DNA of 64,000 bases, taken from positions 3,038,001 through 3,102,000 of the forward strand of contig NZ_CP043450.1 in assembly GCF_003286415.2 (NCBI RefSeq), written 5' to 3'. Below, piece after piece: positions 25,769 to 34,492 of the stretch. Position numbers and translations under genes: made by a program. Each line of letters opens with the position of its first letter. The stretch's first letter is position 1. This DNA comes from Mucilaginibacter rubeus (GTDB lineage Bacteria; Bacteroidota; Bacteroidia; Sphingobacteriales; Sphingobacteriaceae). The notes under the pieces are model-generated. The model had not been told where the DNA came from and ran no database searches. It was given only the letters and a program-made list of their open reading frames with translations.

Positions 25769-28264
25769 TTACCACTCCTTAGCACGAACCTGCTCACGCA
25801 TCGGTTCAAATTGCGCATGAGGATCTTTTTCGTCTGGAGCATTAATAAAATGAGCAAAACGTTTGCGCATAGCCGGATTATTGATAGCCTCTTTCCATTC
25901 GCAGTGATAAGTATTCACCAGGGCCTGCATTTCCTCTTCCAACTGCTCACCCAAACCCAAACTATCGTTTACTATTACATTTTTAAGATAACTCATTCCG
26001 CCATCAAGCTTATTAAGCCAGGTTGCGGTACGGGTTAATTGATCGGCAGTTTTAATGTAAAACATCAAAAACCTGTCGAGATATTTAACTACAGTTTCTT
26101 TGTCAATATCAGTGGCCAATAACTGAGCATGCTGCGGTTTAGATCCACCATTGCCGCACACGTATAAATTCCAGCCTTTTTCCGTTGCGATAATTCCAAA
26201 ATCTTTCGACTGCGCCTCGGCACACTCGCGCACACAGCCACTTACTCCGCCTTTTATTTTATGCGGCGCCCGGATGCCTTTATACCTATCCTCTACCTCG
26301 ATAGCAAACGTCACACTATCATGCAAGCCAAACCTGCACCAGGTACTGCCCACGCAACTTTTCACAGTACGAAGCGCCTTACCATATGCATGGCCACTTT
26401 CAAAACCGGCGTCAATTAATTCTTCCCAAATTAAAGGCAGATCACTCAGGTGCGCGCCAAACAGATCTATGCGCTGCCCACCGGTTATTTTAGTATATAA
26501 ACCATATTTTTTGGCAACCTGACCTATAACAATAAGCTTATCAGGCGTAACTTCACCGCCGGGTATCCGCGGAACAACGGAATAAGTGCCCCCTTTTTGA
26601 ATATTGGCCAAAAAACGATCGTTACTATCCTGTATTACCTCTTGCTTTACAATAACATCATTCCACAAGCTGGATAATATACTGGCTACAACCGGCTTAC
26701 AAACCTCACAGCCATCGCCTTTACCATAATGATCAAGCACCAGGTCGTAGTTTTTAAGCCCATTTATTTTCACCAGGTCAAAAAGCTCCTGGCGCGAGTA
26801 GTCAAAATGCTCGCAGACAACATTTTTAACATATTGCCCGTTAGCCTTCATGGTACCGACAATCAGATCCTTTACCAATGGCACACAACCACCACAGCCC
26901 GTACCTGCCTTGGTACATTTTTTCATACCATCAATGCCGGTTACACCACCATCACTTACGGCCGAGCAAATAGCGCCTTTAGTAACAGCCTCGCACGAGC
27001 AAATCAGCGCATCGTCCGGCAAACTCATAACGCCCGCTCCGGCGTTAGTTTCACCACCTCTTGAACCCAATATCAGATCTTCGGGATCAGGAGGCAATAC
27101 AATTTTGTTATTGACCGTTTGCAGCAGCATATTATAAGCATCTGCATCACCAATCAAAATACCACCTAACAAATTCTTGCCATCGTTAGTGATATTAATA
27201 CGTTTATAAATCCCCTTATGGGTATCCTCGAATAAAATAGTACGACAGTCGGGCTCGGTTATGAAAGCATCACCAAAGCTGGCCACATCAACACCAATCA
27301 ATTTCAGCTTGGTGCTCATATCATAACCGTAAAAACTTTTCTCACCCTCAGTTAAATGAACTGCTACTATATCAGCCATCTCATAGCCTGGCGCAACCAA
27401 ACCATAGATCATCCCCTCATATAGAGCACATTCTCCAATAGCGTAAATGCATTCATCGCTGGTTTGCATTTTTTCATTCACCACAATACCACCACGGGTA
27501 CCAACATGGAGCCCCGCCAATTTGGCCAACTCGTCGCGCGGACGGATACCTGCCGAAATTACCAGCATATCCACCGCCAACTGACTGTCGTCATTAAATT
27601 TCAACGACTGGATTTTCCTATCACCGGCAATAGCGGCGGTGCTTTTATTTAAATGAATATGCAAACCCAGCTGACTCAATTTCATTTGCAGCATATTACT
27701 CCCTGCGGAGTCAATCTGCCTCGGCATCAATCGTGGAGCAAACTCAATAACGTGCGCTTCGGCGATACCAAGATCAATTAAAGCCTTAGCAGCTTCCAAG
27801 CCCAGCAAGCCACCGCCCATTACCGCGCCTGATTTTGCGTTTACTGCATGAGCCTTTATAAGCTCCAGATCCTCAATGGTACGATAAACAAACACCCCCT
27901 CCTTTTCGATACCCGGAATATCAGGCACAAAGGCCGATGAACCGGTTGCCAAAACCAGGTAATCATATTTGAGCGTAATACCCTTTAAAGAATGGACAGT
28001 TTTTTCGGATCGATTAATTTCCTGGATAGGATCATCCAAATGAAGGGCGATACCATTATCTGAATACCAGGACAAAGTGGAAAGCGACAGATCTTCTGCT
28101 GTTTTACCGTTAAAATACTCGCTGAGATGCACCCTGTCATAAGCATGACGAGGCTCTTCACCAAAAACAATTATTTGGAACTGCGCTGATCGGGCCAAAA
28201 GTTTCTCACAAAACTTGTAACCTACCATGCCGTTACCAACTACTACGACCGTTGGTTTTGACAT
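25769..28264 (-). CDS. nirB: Nitrite reductase (NADH) large subunit
   Basis: 831 residues from the ATG at 28264; an upstream TTG at 28297 would add 11 residues that do not fit the family, whose proteins begin just before VVVVGNGMVG. Domains: FAD/NAD(P) oxidoreductase (about 1-400; VVVVGNGMVGYKF, VLATGSSAFVPDIPG, MGGGLLGLEAAKAL, IYAIGE); two BFD-like [2Fe-2S] regions (about 418-470 with ICSCEAV and TGCGGC; about 480-530 with GCEVCKP); nitrite/sulfite reductase ferredoxin-like and siroheme domains (about 545-800). The siroheme/4Fe-4S cysteines are all there: Cys637 and Cys643 (C-x5-C), Cys677 and Cys681 (C-x3-C). Reaction: nitrite to ammonium with NADH. Siroheme precursor synthesis is encoded divergently by the methyltransferase gene. 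Confidence 0.96.
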   Translation of the reverse strand: MSKPTVVVVGNGMVGYKFCEKLLARSAQFQIIVFGEEPRHAYDRVHLSEYFNGKTAEDLSLSTLSWYSDNGIALHLDDPIQEINRSEKTVHSLKGITLKYDYLVLATGSSAFVPDIPGIEKEGVFVYRTIEDLELIKAHAVNAKSGAVMGGGLLGLEAAKALIDLGIAEAHVIEFAPRLMPRQIDSAGSNMLQMKLSQLGLHIHLNKSTAAIAGDRKIQSLKFNDDSQLAVDMLVISAGIRPRDELAKLAGLHVGTRGGIVVNEKMQTSDECIYAIGECALYEGMIYGLVAPGYEMADIVAVHLTEGEKSFYGYDMSTKLKLIGVDVASFGDAFITEPDCRTILFEDTHKGIYKRINITNDGKNLLGGILIGDADAYNMLLQTVNNKIVLPPDPEDLILGSRGGETNAGAGVMSLPDDALICSCEAVTKGAICSAVSDGGVTGIDGMKKCTKAGTGCGGCVPLVKDLIVGTMKANGQYVKNVVCEHFDYSRQELFDLVKINGLKNYDLVLDHYGKGDGCEVCKPVVASILSSLWNDVIVKQEVIQDSNDRFLANIQKGGTYSVVPRIPGGEVTPDKLIVIGQVAKKYGLYTKITGGQRIDLFGAHLSDLPLIWEELIDAGFESGHAYGKALRTVKSCVGSTWCRFGLHDSVTFAIEVEDRYKGIRAPHKIKGGVSGCVRECAEAQSKDFGIIATEKGWNLYVCGNGGSKPQHAQLLATDIDKETVVKYLDRFLMFYIKTADQLTRTATWLNKLDGGMSYLKNVIVNDSLGLGEQLEEEMQALVNTYHCEWKEAINNPAMRKRFAHFINAPDEKDPHAQFEPMREQVRAKEW

Positions 28265-28322
28265 ATTGAATTTTTTAAATGTTAAAGCAATTTTCAAACT
28301 AAAAATGACCCAGCTGCGACCT

Positions 28323-28347
28323 TGATATCATTTATATCACAATTATA
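28323..28347 (-). promoter_or_regulatory. Palindrome and -7-like element before nirB
   Basis: TGATAT (28323-28328) and ATATCA (28334-28339) form a perfect inverted repeat with a 5-bp spacer. The minus-strand -7-like TATAATTG (28347-28340) abuts it, so the palindrome would cover the start site. A second palindrome, TTACGTAA, lies at 28419-28426 in the same 250-bp divergent region. Confidence 0.45.
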
Positions 28348-28552
28348 ACCTAAAAAAACATCAAATGAAAATTTAATTTCAATTTTTTATCACTTAAATC
28401 ATAAATATTGACATTTAATTACGTAAATTGCTGCTATAATTATAATTTAAATCATTTTTAGAGCATAATTTTTCAAACGATTTTGCACTTTTATCAAAAT
28501 CAACAAAATAAAAAGACTCTAAAAGCTATTTTTTGATACAAAATTTAATAAA

Positions 28553-29281
28553 ATGCAAAATAAAATACAAAATCCAGAACTTTTTGTGCTCGGAGCAGGT
28601 CCAGGCGACCCGGAATTGATGACAGTGAAGGGTTTTAAGGTTTTGCAACAGGCAAATGTGATTTTATATGACAATCTGGCTAACAAGGAATTACTCGCGA
28701 TAAGCCGCGATGATTGTGAAAAAGTATACGTTGGTAAACAGCCTTACGGCGATTATACACCACAAGAAACCATTCATGAACTAATAAAGCACTATGCTTT
28801 TACTAAAGGAAATGTGGTAAGATTAAAAGGAGGCGACCCTTTCATATTCGGTCGTGGGTTTGAGGAGATCATTTATGCGCGACAGCACGGCATTACCACC
28901 CATTATATACCGGGTGTTACCAGCATGCAGGCTTCTGGGCTGGAAGACATTCCCCTAACCCACCGGCAGGTAAGCGAAAGCGTTTGGATGGTTACCGGTA
29001 CTAAGAAAGACGGCAACCTCTCTGCCGACCTTACTTGCGCCATGCACAGCAACGCGACAGTAGTTATATATATGGGAATGAAAAAGCTTGCCGAAATAGC
29101 AGCAGCCTATGTAAAGGCAGGCAAGGGTAACACACCGGCAGCCATTATACAACACGCTTCGTTACCTCAACAAAAATCAGCAAAAGGAAAAGTAAGTGAC
29201 CTGGAGACTATCGCGGCAGATAATCAGCTCACCTACCCAGCCATTATTATTATAGGAGATGTAGTAAACGTAAAAAATTAA
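28553..29281 (+). CDS. cobA: Uroporphyrinogen-III C-methyltransferase
   Basis: A 242-residue SUMT enzyme that adds two methyl groups from S-adenosylmethionine to uroporphyrinogen III, giving precorrin-2, the precursor of siroheme (and cobalamin). Family blocks: VLGAGPGDPELMTVKG (residues about 12-27), LYDNLANKELL, VRLKGGDPFIFGRGFEE, YIPGVTSMQASGLEDIPLTHR, VIYMGMKKL, PAAIIQHASLPQQK, PAIIIIGDVV. It is the single-domain form, with no CysG dehydrogenase/ferrochelatase part. It diverges from nirB, whose product needs siroheme, and lies 6 bp upstream of a DUF7009 gene in the same operon. Confidence 0.95.
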   Translation: MQNKIQNPELFVLGAGPGDPELMTVKGFKVLQQANVILYDNLANKELLAISRDDCEKVYVGKQPYGDYTPQETIHELIKHYAFTKGNVVRLKGGDPFIFGRGFEEIIYARQHGITTHYIPGVTSMQASGLEDIPLTHRQVSESVWMVTGTKKDGNLSADLTCAMHSNATVVIYMGMKKLAEIAAAYVKAGKGNTPAAIIQHASLPQQKSAKGKVSDLETIAADNQLTYPAIIIIGDVVNVKN

Positions 29282-29287
29282 ACAAGT

Positions 29288-29653
29288 ATGAAGATCAGAA
29301 TAAAAGGAAACTCGTTGCGTTATCGCCTGACTAAAACCGATGTTGAAAGATTTGACACCAATGGCTACCTGGAAGAAGTTACTCAATTTGGAGCCAAAAC
29401 ATTTAAATATGCGCTGCAACGTTCTTCAAATAACGCCTTAACTGCAGATTTTGACGACGATACCATAACCATGTACATGCCGGTTACCATGGCACTTGAA
29501 TGGACAAGTACCGATCGGGTTGGTTACGAAAATAACACCAGCTCAATGTACCTGCTTATTGAAAAAGACTTCAAATGCCTTGACAATGTAGCTGAAGACC
29601 AAAGCGACAATTACCCGAATCCGTTGATTTTAAAGATGCAGCATGCACATTAA
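29288..29653 (+). CDS. DUF7009 family small protein
   Basis: A 121-residue protein with no signal peptide or membrane helix; predicted cytoplasmic. The sequence MKIRIKGNSLRYRLTKTDVE at the start and SDNYPNPL near the end look like the small DUF7009 family found in Bacteroidota; function unknown. It starts 6 bp after the siroheme methyltransferase gene and is closed by a strong terminator, so the two are probably transcribed together and the protein may serve siroheme or nitrite metabolism (inference from context). The last residues, MQHAH, could hint at metal contact but this is weak. Confidence 0.8.
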   Translation: MKIRIKGNSLRYRLTKTDVERFDTNGYLEEVTQFGAKTFKYALQRSSNNALTADFDDDTITMYMPVTMALEWTSTDRVGYENNTSSMYLLIEKDFKCLDNVAEDQSDNYPNPLILKMQHAH

Positions 29654-29654
29654 A

Positions 29655-29690
29655 AAAAAGGGGATTTCTAAAAAGGAATCCCCTTTTTAT
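29655..29690 (+). terminator. Rho-independent terminator, probably bidirectional
   Basis: AAAAAGGGGATT pairs perfectly with AATCCCCTTTTT around a 10-base loop, with A and T runs on either side. It lies just after the DUF7009 stop and 19 bp from the end of the leftward aminopeptidase gene, so it can serve both. Confidence 0.9.
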
Positions 29691-29708
29691 ATCAGATCAT
29701 GGTTACTG

Positions 29709-32201
29709 TTATCCTTTTGCCTGATTGATTTCGCTGATAGCACTTTCAGCGGCACTTGCAGATGCAGTATCGTTAAGTTTTTTCCTTGCTTCTTCAATTT
29801 GTTGCAGCGACGCGACAAGCTTTGGCGCAATACCATACTTTTTGAAGTTTATGGCAATACCCTTAATGGCACTAATACCCTGCAAAACCGATTGCTTATT
29901 ATCCAGCTTGCCAATCATTTGTGGCAGCGGACCACGTGCAAGATCAAACTTCAGTTGTACCGATCCTTTTTCAAAGGCGTTGATCACGTATGACCATTCT
30001 TTATCAGAGCCATTGGCAGCATAAACATTAACAATGGCTTGACCCAATTTACCTTTCCCGTCAGCCTCCAGGCTTTTGGCGGTTTGGAAAGCATCATCCG
30101 ATGATACGCTATTTAAAGCAGCAAGCGCGGCACCTTTAACTGTATAAGATGGACTTAAAAGCGATTTTTTATAGATATCAAGATATTCCTTTGACTTTGT
30201 TTTATCCAAAACGCCAATTGCAGCCGCTCTAACAGGATAGTTAACATCATGCTGGGCCAAATCAGCAACGATTGGCAATGCTGTTTTCGCAACTTCAGCA
30301 CTATCCATCTTCAGCGCACGGATAGCTTTTATCCGGATGCCATAATATTTATCTTTTAAAGCTGCGGTAATAATATCCTTACCTTCTGTGGATGTTTGAC
30401 GGTCAATAGCCGCGCTCAAAGCCTCTAACCTATCCAGGTAAAGTGGTGCGCGATGATATTGATAATCAAATTCGGTCAGGGTTTTATGATCTGTCTTTTT
30501 AGTAAGGAGCACTTTATCACCATCAACGTTAATTAAATCAGGCTTTACAGCGCTTTTAAATATTAACGTGTCGTTTTTTTGCGCGAGCCAAACCTGTTGT
30601 CTGGTCACTTTTCCGCCTGCGTATAAATCGACAGCTACTGGGACATGGAATATCTGCCCTTCCTGCTTTTGACTTATAAATACTTTTTGTTCGTGATTGG
30701 CCTCGTTCCATTGGTAAGTAATATCCAATACCGGATGGCCAGCACCATAGTACCATTGATTAAAGAACCAGTTCAAATCTTTTCCGGATATTTCTTCCAT
30801 AGCCAGGCGGAGATCATGTACTTCACCATTTTTAAAGCCACGGGTTTTCAGATAAAGTCCCAAGCCTTTAAAAAAGGCATCGTCTCCGAGGTAATTACGC
30901 AGCATGATGAGCACCAAACCGCCTTTATCATAAATATTAGCCCCGTTAATACCTTCGTTATCGGTATATATAAATGGCGTTAACGGTTGCTTGTATGCGG
31001 TTGCGTTATTTAGATAGGCCTGCAGTTCGTCATATCGTTTAGCATCGCCATCGTCTTTACCATATTTCTTTTCGTTCCAGTATTTTTCGCCAAACACCGC
31101 GAATGATTCGTTAAGCGTTTCATTGCTCCAGCTTTCGCAGGTAACCAGGTCGCCAAACCATTGGTGGAAAAGCTCGTGTGCAATTGTTGTTCCGCCCGAA
31201 CCGTTAGGATCATCGATCAGGTCCCATGGTGATTTCTGAACATACTCGCCATGTAAAGTAGCCGAGCTGTTTTCCATGGCACCCAGCGGATAATCGCGAA
31301 CAACGACCTGGCTATATTTTTCCCATGGAAAATCAACGCCCAAAGCTTTTGAATAGAATTCAATCATTTCAGGAGTTTGGCCAAACAGTTGTTTAGCATA
31401 AGGCGCATAATCAGGTTCCAGGTAATAAGAAACCTCTTTATTGCGCCATTTATCCTTATAAATTTTAAAATCGCCTATCGCCATCATAAACAAATACGGG
31501 CAATGCGGTAAAGATTGTTTCCAGGTATCGGTACGTGTGCCGTCGGCATTGCTTTTTTGACTGATGAGCAAACCGTTTGATAGCGTGGTATATTTTGCAG
31601 GTACCGTCATGCTCACCTGCTCGGTTGTTTTTTGATCGGGCTTATCAATGGTCGGGAACCAGCATGATGAACTTTCAGCCTCGCCTTGTGTCCAGATCTG
31701 GGTTGGTTTTCCCGGCTCTTTACCTAAGGGGTTTACAAAATACAAACCTTTTCCATCAAGCTTAAAGCCGGGTTTATCGTGTAACTCGTTTGGCTTGGCG
31801 GTGTAATCAATAAACAAGGTATAATGTTCTTTTTCGGTATAGGTCCGGTTTAGTTGAATGGCTAATGACAGGCTATCTTCATAATGATAACGAAGCGGGA
31901 CAACTTTGCCATTTTCAACAATACCAATGGTTTTAATATCCATCCCTTTAGCATCAAGCCTTACGGAATCGGTAGGATAAAAATGTGGCTTCAGGGTAAC
32001 CCACTCCTTTCCGTTTAAGTAAGATTTTTGATAATCGAACCTTACATCAAGGCGTGTATCAATCAGGTCGTTGATTTTTGGAGCAGATGCATGATAATAA
32101 GGTTGGTCGGGAGCATGATGATTAAGTTGTGCTTCTGCCGAAAAAGAAAGCCCGACAGATAACGCCAACCCTAAAAATGAAGACAAGTATATTTTTTTCA
32201 T
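29709..32201 (-). CDS. M1 family metallopeptidase (aminopeptidase)
   Basis: An 830-residue exported zinc aminopeptidase. Signal peptide about 1-24 (MKKIYLSSFLGLALSVGLSF then SAEAQ). M1 hallmarks are intact: exopeptidase motif GAMEN at 307-311 and zinc site HELFH at 342-346 with the third ligand Glu365 (NETLNES). The C-terminal third, from about residue 600, is built of HEAT-like helical repeats (SAEVAKTALPIVADLAQHD and similar). It should trim N-terminal residues from peptides in the periplasm. It stands alone between a bidirectional terminator and an intergenic gap and has no evident link with the nitrate genes. Confidence 0.93.
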   Translation of the reverse strand: MKKIYLSSFLGLALSVGLSFSAEAQLNHHAPDQPYYHASAPKINDLIDTRLDVRFDYQKSYLNGKEWVTLKPHFYPTDSVRLDAKGMDIKTIGIVENGKVVPLRYHYEDSLSLAIQLNRTYTEKEHYTLFIDYTAKPNELHDKPGFKLDGKGLYFVNPLGKEPGKPTQIWTQGEAESSSCWFPTIDKPDQKTTEQVSMTVPAKYTTLSNGLLISQKSNADGTRTDTWKQSLPHCPYLFMMAIGDFKIYKDKWRNKEVSYYLEPDYAPYAKQLFGQTPEMIEFYSKALGVDFPWEKYSQVVVRDYPLGAMENSSATLHGEYVQKSPWDLIDDPNGSGGTTIAHELFHQWFGDLVTCESWSNETLNESFAVFGEKYWNEKKYGKDDGDAKRYDELQAYLNNATAYKQPLTPFIYTDNEGINGANIYDKGGLVLIMLRNYLGDDAFFKGLGLYLKTRGFKNGEVHDLRLAMEEISGKDLNWFFNQWYYGAGHPVLDITYQWNEANHEQKVFISQKQEGQIFHVPVAVDLYAGGKVTRQQVWLAQKNDTLIFKSAVKPDLINVDGDKVLLTKKTDHKTLTEFDYQYHRAPLYLDRLEALSAAIDRQTSTEGKDIITAALKDKYYGIRIKAIRALKMDSAEVAKTALPIVADLAQHDVNYPVRAAAIGVLDKTKSKEYLDIYKKSLLSPSYTVKGAALAALNSVSSDDAFQTAKSLEADGKGKLGQAIVNVYAANGSDKEWSYVINAFEKGSVQLKFDLARGPLPQMIGKLDNKQSVLQGISAIKGIAINFKKYGIAPKLVASLQQIEEARKKLNDTASASAAESAISEINQAKG

Positions 32202-32456
32202 CTAATAAAACGTTTTACCAAACGCTAAGATACATATCCGGATGAATAATTTGCATACGATATAGAGATTTGAACCCTAAACAGTGAATTATTCAAATTG
32301 TAGGTCATTACAACAGTGGCATTTGTCATTTAACTGTGATTATTTGCAGTCAAACACCATAAAAACAATCGATTCTTTGGTTCAATAAGCATGTATCCAA
32401 ATCATTACAAAACATTTTAGGGTGATGAACTATTTTTGCCTTAGTTAAACAACGCA

Positions 32457-32837
32457 GTGAAAAGGTATAATCAAACCATAAAGCAATATGTAGTACTGTC
32501 ACTTTTAGTGATATACCAGTTTGTGGGTTGGGTTCACCTTGCTTACCTCCCGCGGCAAAATTACGCGAGCGGTGTTCACTCAGCGTCGACCATCGATTTT
32601 CTGCACAAGAACACGAACGCCAACTTGCCAAGGGTGCAATTTCAGCGAAGTTTTCATTCTGTTGACGAAAGCCGCAAAGACCTTAAGGCTCCATCGAAAT
32701 TGCTTGTGCTGTTTTTCGCCTTCCTGCTCACCGACAGTTTGATGTTTACTATAAACAGAAGACCGGATAGCGTTTTAGCTTCGGTGTATTCTCATACCCC
32801 TTCTTCTTATCTCAACCTGCGTACACTCAGGATCTGA
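32457..32837 (+). CDS. Small hypothetical membrane protein
   Basis: A 126-residue frame from a GTG at 32457; no in-frame ATG lies near. Residues about 9-31 and 82-98 are hydrophobic (VVLSLLVIYQFVGWVHLAYL; LLVLFFAFLLTDSLMF), so two membrane passes are likely with a 50-residue polar loop between. A perfect TAnnTTTG-type -7 element (TATTTTTG, 32431-32438) lies just ahead, which would give a very short leader. It lies 185 bp upstream of the TolC gene. Not recognised; it could be a small accessory of the efflux operon or independent. Base composition and codon use look ordinary for the region. Confidence 0.55.
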   Translation: MKRYNQTIKQYVVLSLLVIYQFVGWVHLAYLPRQNYASGVHSASTIDFLHKNTNANLPRVQFQRSFHSVDESRKDLKAPSKLLVLFFAFLLTDSLMFTINRRPDSVLASVYSHTPSSYLNLRTLRI

Positions 32838-33022
32838 GTTTTTCTTACATCTTTTTGAATTTGCTGACCAGGTGCTAACAGGCATCGCGGTACAATAGCT
32901 GTTATGCTGATTTCATTGTCTTTTGCAAGGCAATCAAATTCCGCATCATTCAAATTCCATCTTCATCTTAAAACTTAATCAGAGTGGTTTAAAAGCCATT
33001 CGTCCTAACAACCTGTTTTGCC

Positions 33023-34492
33023 ATGACGCGCATACCAATAAATATTTATGGCTTAAAGCCGTTTTTATTTGCAGGCTTACTTTCTTTATCATTATCCGCC
33101 TCGGCGCAAAACATAAAGAAGAAGCAAACTCCTGTCCCTGAAAATGTACCGGACACCCCTACCGTCGGTTTTCCTGTTATCCCCAACGCTACCGATGCCG
33201 GTAAAAATGGCGGCGAGTATTTAACCCTAAAACAATGTATTGATTATGCGCTGATACATCAGCCTGCCTTAAACAAGGCATTAATTAATACGGATATTAC
33301 CCGTACAACCAACTCCATTAACCTGGCTGCCTGGTTGCCACAGGTAAACGCCAACGGCAACCTGATCCATTATATCCAGCAATCAAATTCCAATATCTCT
33401 ACCGGTGTGGGTACAAGCACGGGGAGCACAACAACCGGCAGTGGTACCGGTACTGTACGCAGCAGTTACTCTAATACTTTCATTCCGGAGCTGGCGGTAT
33501 CTCAGGCTATTTTAAGTCCGGGGTTATTATACGCCGCAAAAAGCGCTCCCCTATTGGTAAAACAGGCACAGCAAGTTACCGATAGCACCAAAATATTTTT
33601 AGTATCTGCTGTAAGTAAATCTTTTTACAATGTGTTGCTCACACTGCAACAAATTAACGTGCTGAAAGAAGATACCGCGAGACTTGGCAAAAATTTACGT
33701 GATGCCTATCACCAATACAAAGGCGGTATTGTTGATGAAACTGACTACCTGCAGGCTACCATTACACTTAACAATTCTGTCGCCCAGTTAAAACAGGCCA
33801 ATGAAAATATCATCCCCCAATATGCGGCGCTAAAACAGCTAATGGGCTATGAACCCGAAAAGAACTTTAATGTAAGCATTGATACCGTCCAGATGATGGC
33901 CGATATCCAGATTGACACTACCCGGCAACTGGAATACGAAAAGCGGATAGAATATAAGCAGATCCAGACCCGTAAAGACCTGCAATCGCAGCTTACCAGT
34001 TATTACAAGTACGCTTATCTGCCTACTATTTCAGGCTTTTTCAACTATAGCCTGCAATATGCCAATAATAATTTTTCCAACCTTTTCTCAAGGTCGTACC
34101 CAAGTTCAATAGTGGGCGTGTCATTGAGCATACCCATATTCACCGGTTTTGCGCGACTGCACAATATACACAAATCGCAATTGCAGGAACAGATAGTTCA
34201 TTGGGATGAGGTTGACCTTAAATCACAGTTGTATAAAGAATATACCTCCGGACTGGCCAGCTATAAAAGCAACCTGTTCGGCTTCAATGTACAGCGCAAA
34301 AATGTGGCCATGGCGCGGCGTGTATACTTTGTGGTTAACCTACAATATAAACAAGGCGTTGTAGCCTACCTTAACGTGATCACCGCCGAATCAAACCTGA
34401 TCACTGCCGAAATCAATTACACTAACTCGCTTTTCCAGCTGCTATCGAGCAAAATTGACCTGGAAAAAGCAATGGGAGATATCACTTATTAA
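33023..34492 (+). CDS. TolC-family outer-membrane efflux protein
   Basis: A 489-residue outer-membrane factor. Signal peptide about 1-29 (ending LSASAQ). Two OEP repeats are seen: the first from LTLKQCIDYALIHQPALNKALIN (split LTLKQCIDYA, HQPALNKA), with SRAQ-like SVAQLKQANENI; the second from VGVSLSIPIFTGFAR with coiled helices ending in NLITAEINYTNSLFQLLSSKIDLEKAMG. A Ser/Thr/Gly-rich stretch at about 130-150 (TGVGTSTGSTTTGSGTGTV) replaces a shorter turn in typical members. It would form the trimeric exit duct of the RND pump encoded downstream; its stop overlaps the adaptor start by one base. Confidence 0.93.
   Translation: MTRIPINIYGLKPFLFAGLLSLSLSASAQNIKKKQTPVPENVPDTPTVGFPVIPNATDAGKNGGEYLTLKQCIDYALIHQPALNKALINTDITRTTNSINLAAWLPQVNANGNLIHYIQQSNSNISTGVGTSTGSTTTGSGTGTVRSSYSNTFIPELAVSQAILSPGLLYAAKSAPLLVKQAQQVTDSTKIFLVSAVSKSFYNVLLTLQQINVLKEDTARLGKNLRDAYHQYKGGIVDETDYLQATITLNNSVAQLKQANENIIPQYAALKQLMGYEPEKNFNVSIDTVQMMADIQIDTTRQLEYEKRIEYKQIQTRKDLQSQLTSYYKYAYLPTISGFFNYSLQYANNNFSNLFSRSYPSSIVGVSLSIPIFTGFARLHNIHKSQLQEQIVHWDEVDLKSQLYKEYTSGLASYKSNLFGFNVQRKNVAMARRVYFVVNLQYKQGVVAYLNVITAESNLITAEINYTNSLFQLLSSKIDLEKAMGDITY

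Noticed and set aside
28265..28297. TTG start for nirB
   Set aside because: The extra 11 residues do not match the family, and the ATG at 28264 stands right before the FAD-binding motif.
28322..28340. FNR box before nirB
   Set aside because: TTGAT and ATCA are present but 9 bp apart instead of 4; kept only as an unassigned palindrome.
32934..32958. MarR operator before the TolC gene
   Set aside because: TCAAATTCC occurs twice 16 bp apart as a direct repeat, but MarR sites are palindromes; evidence too thin.
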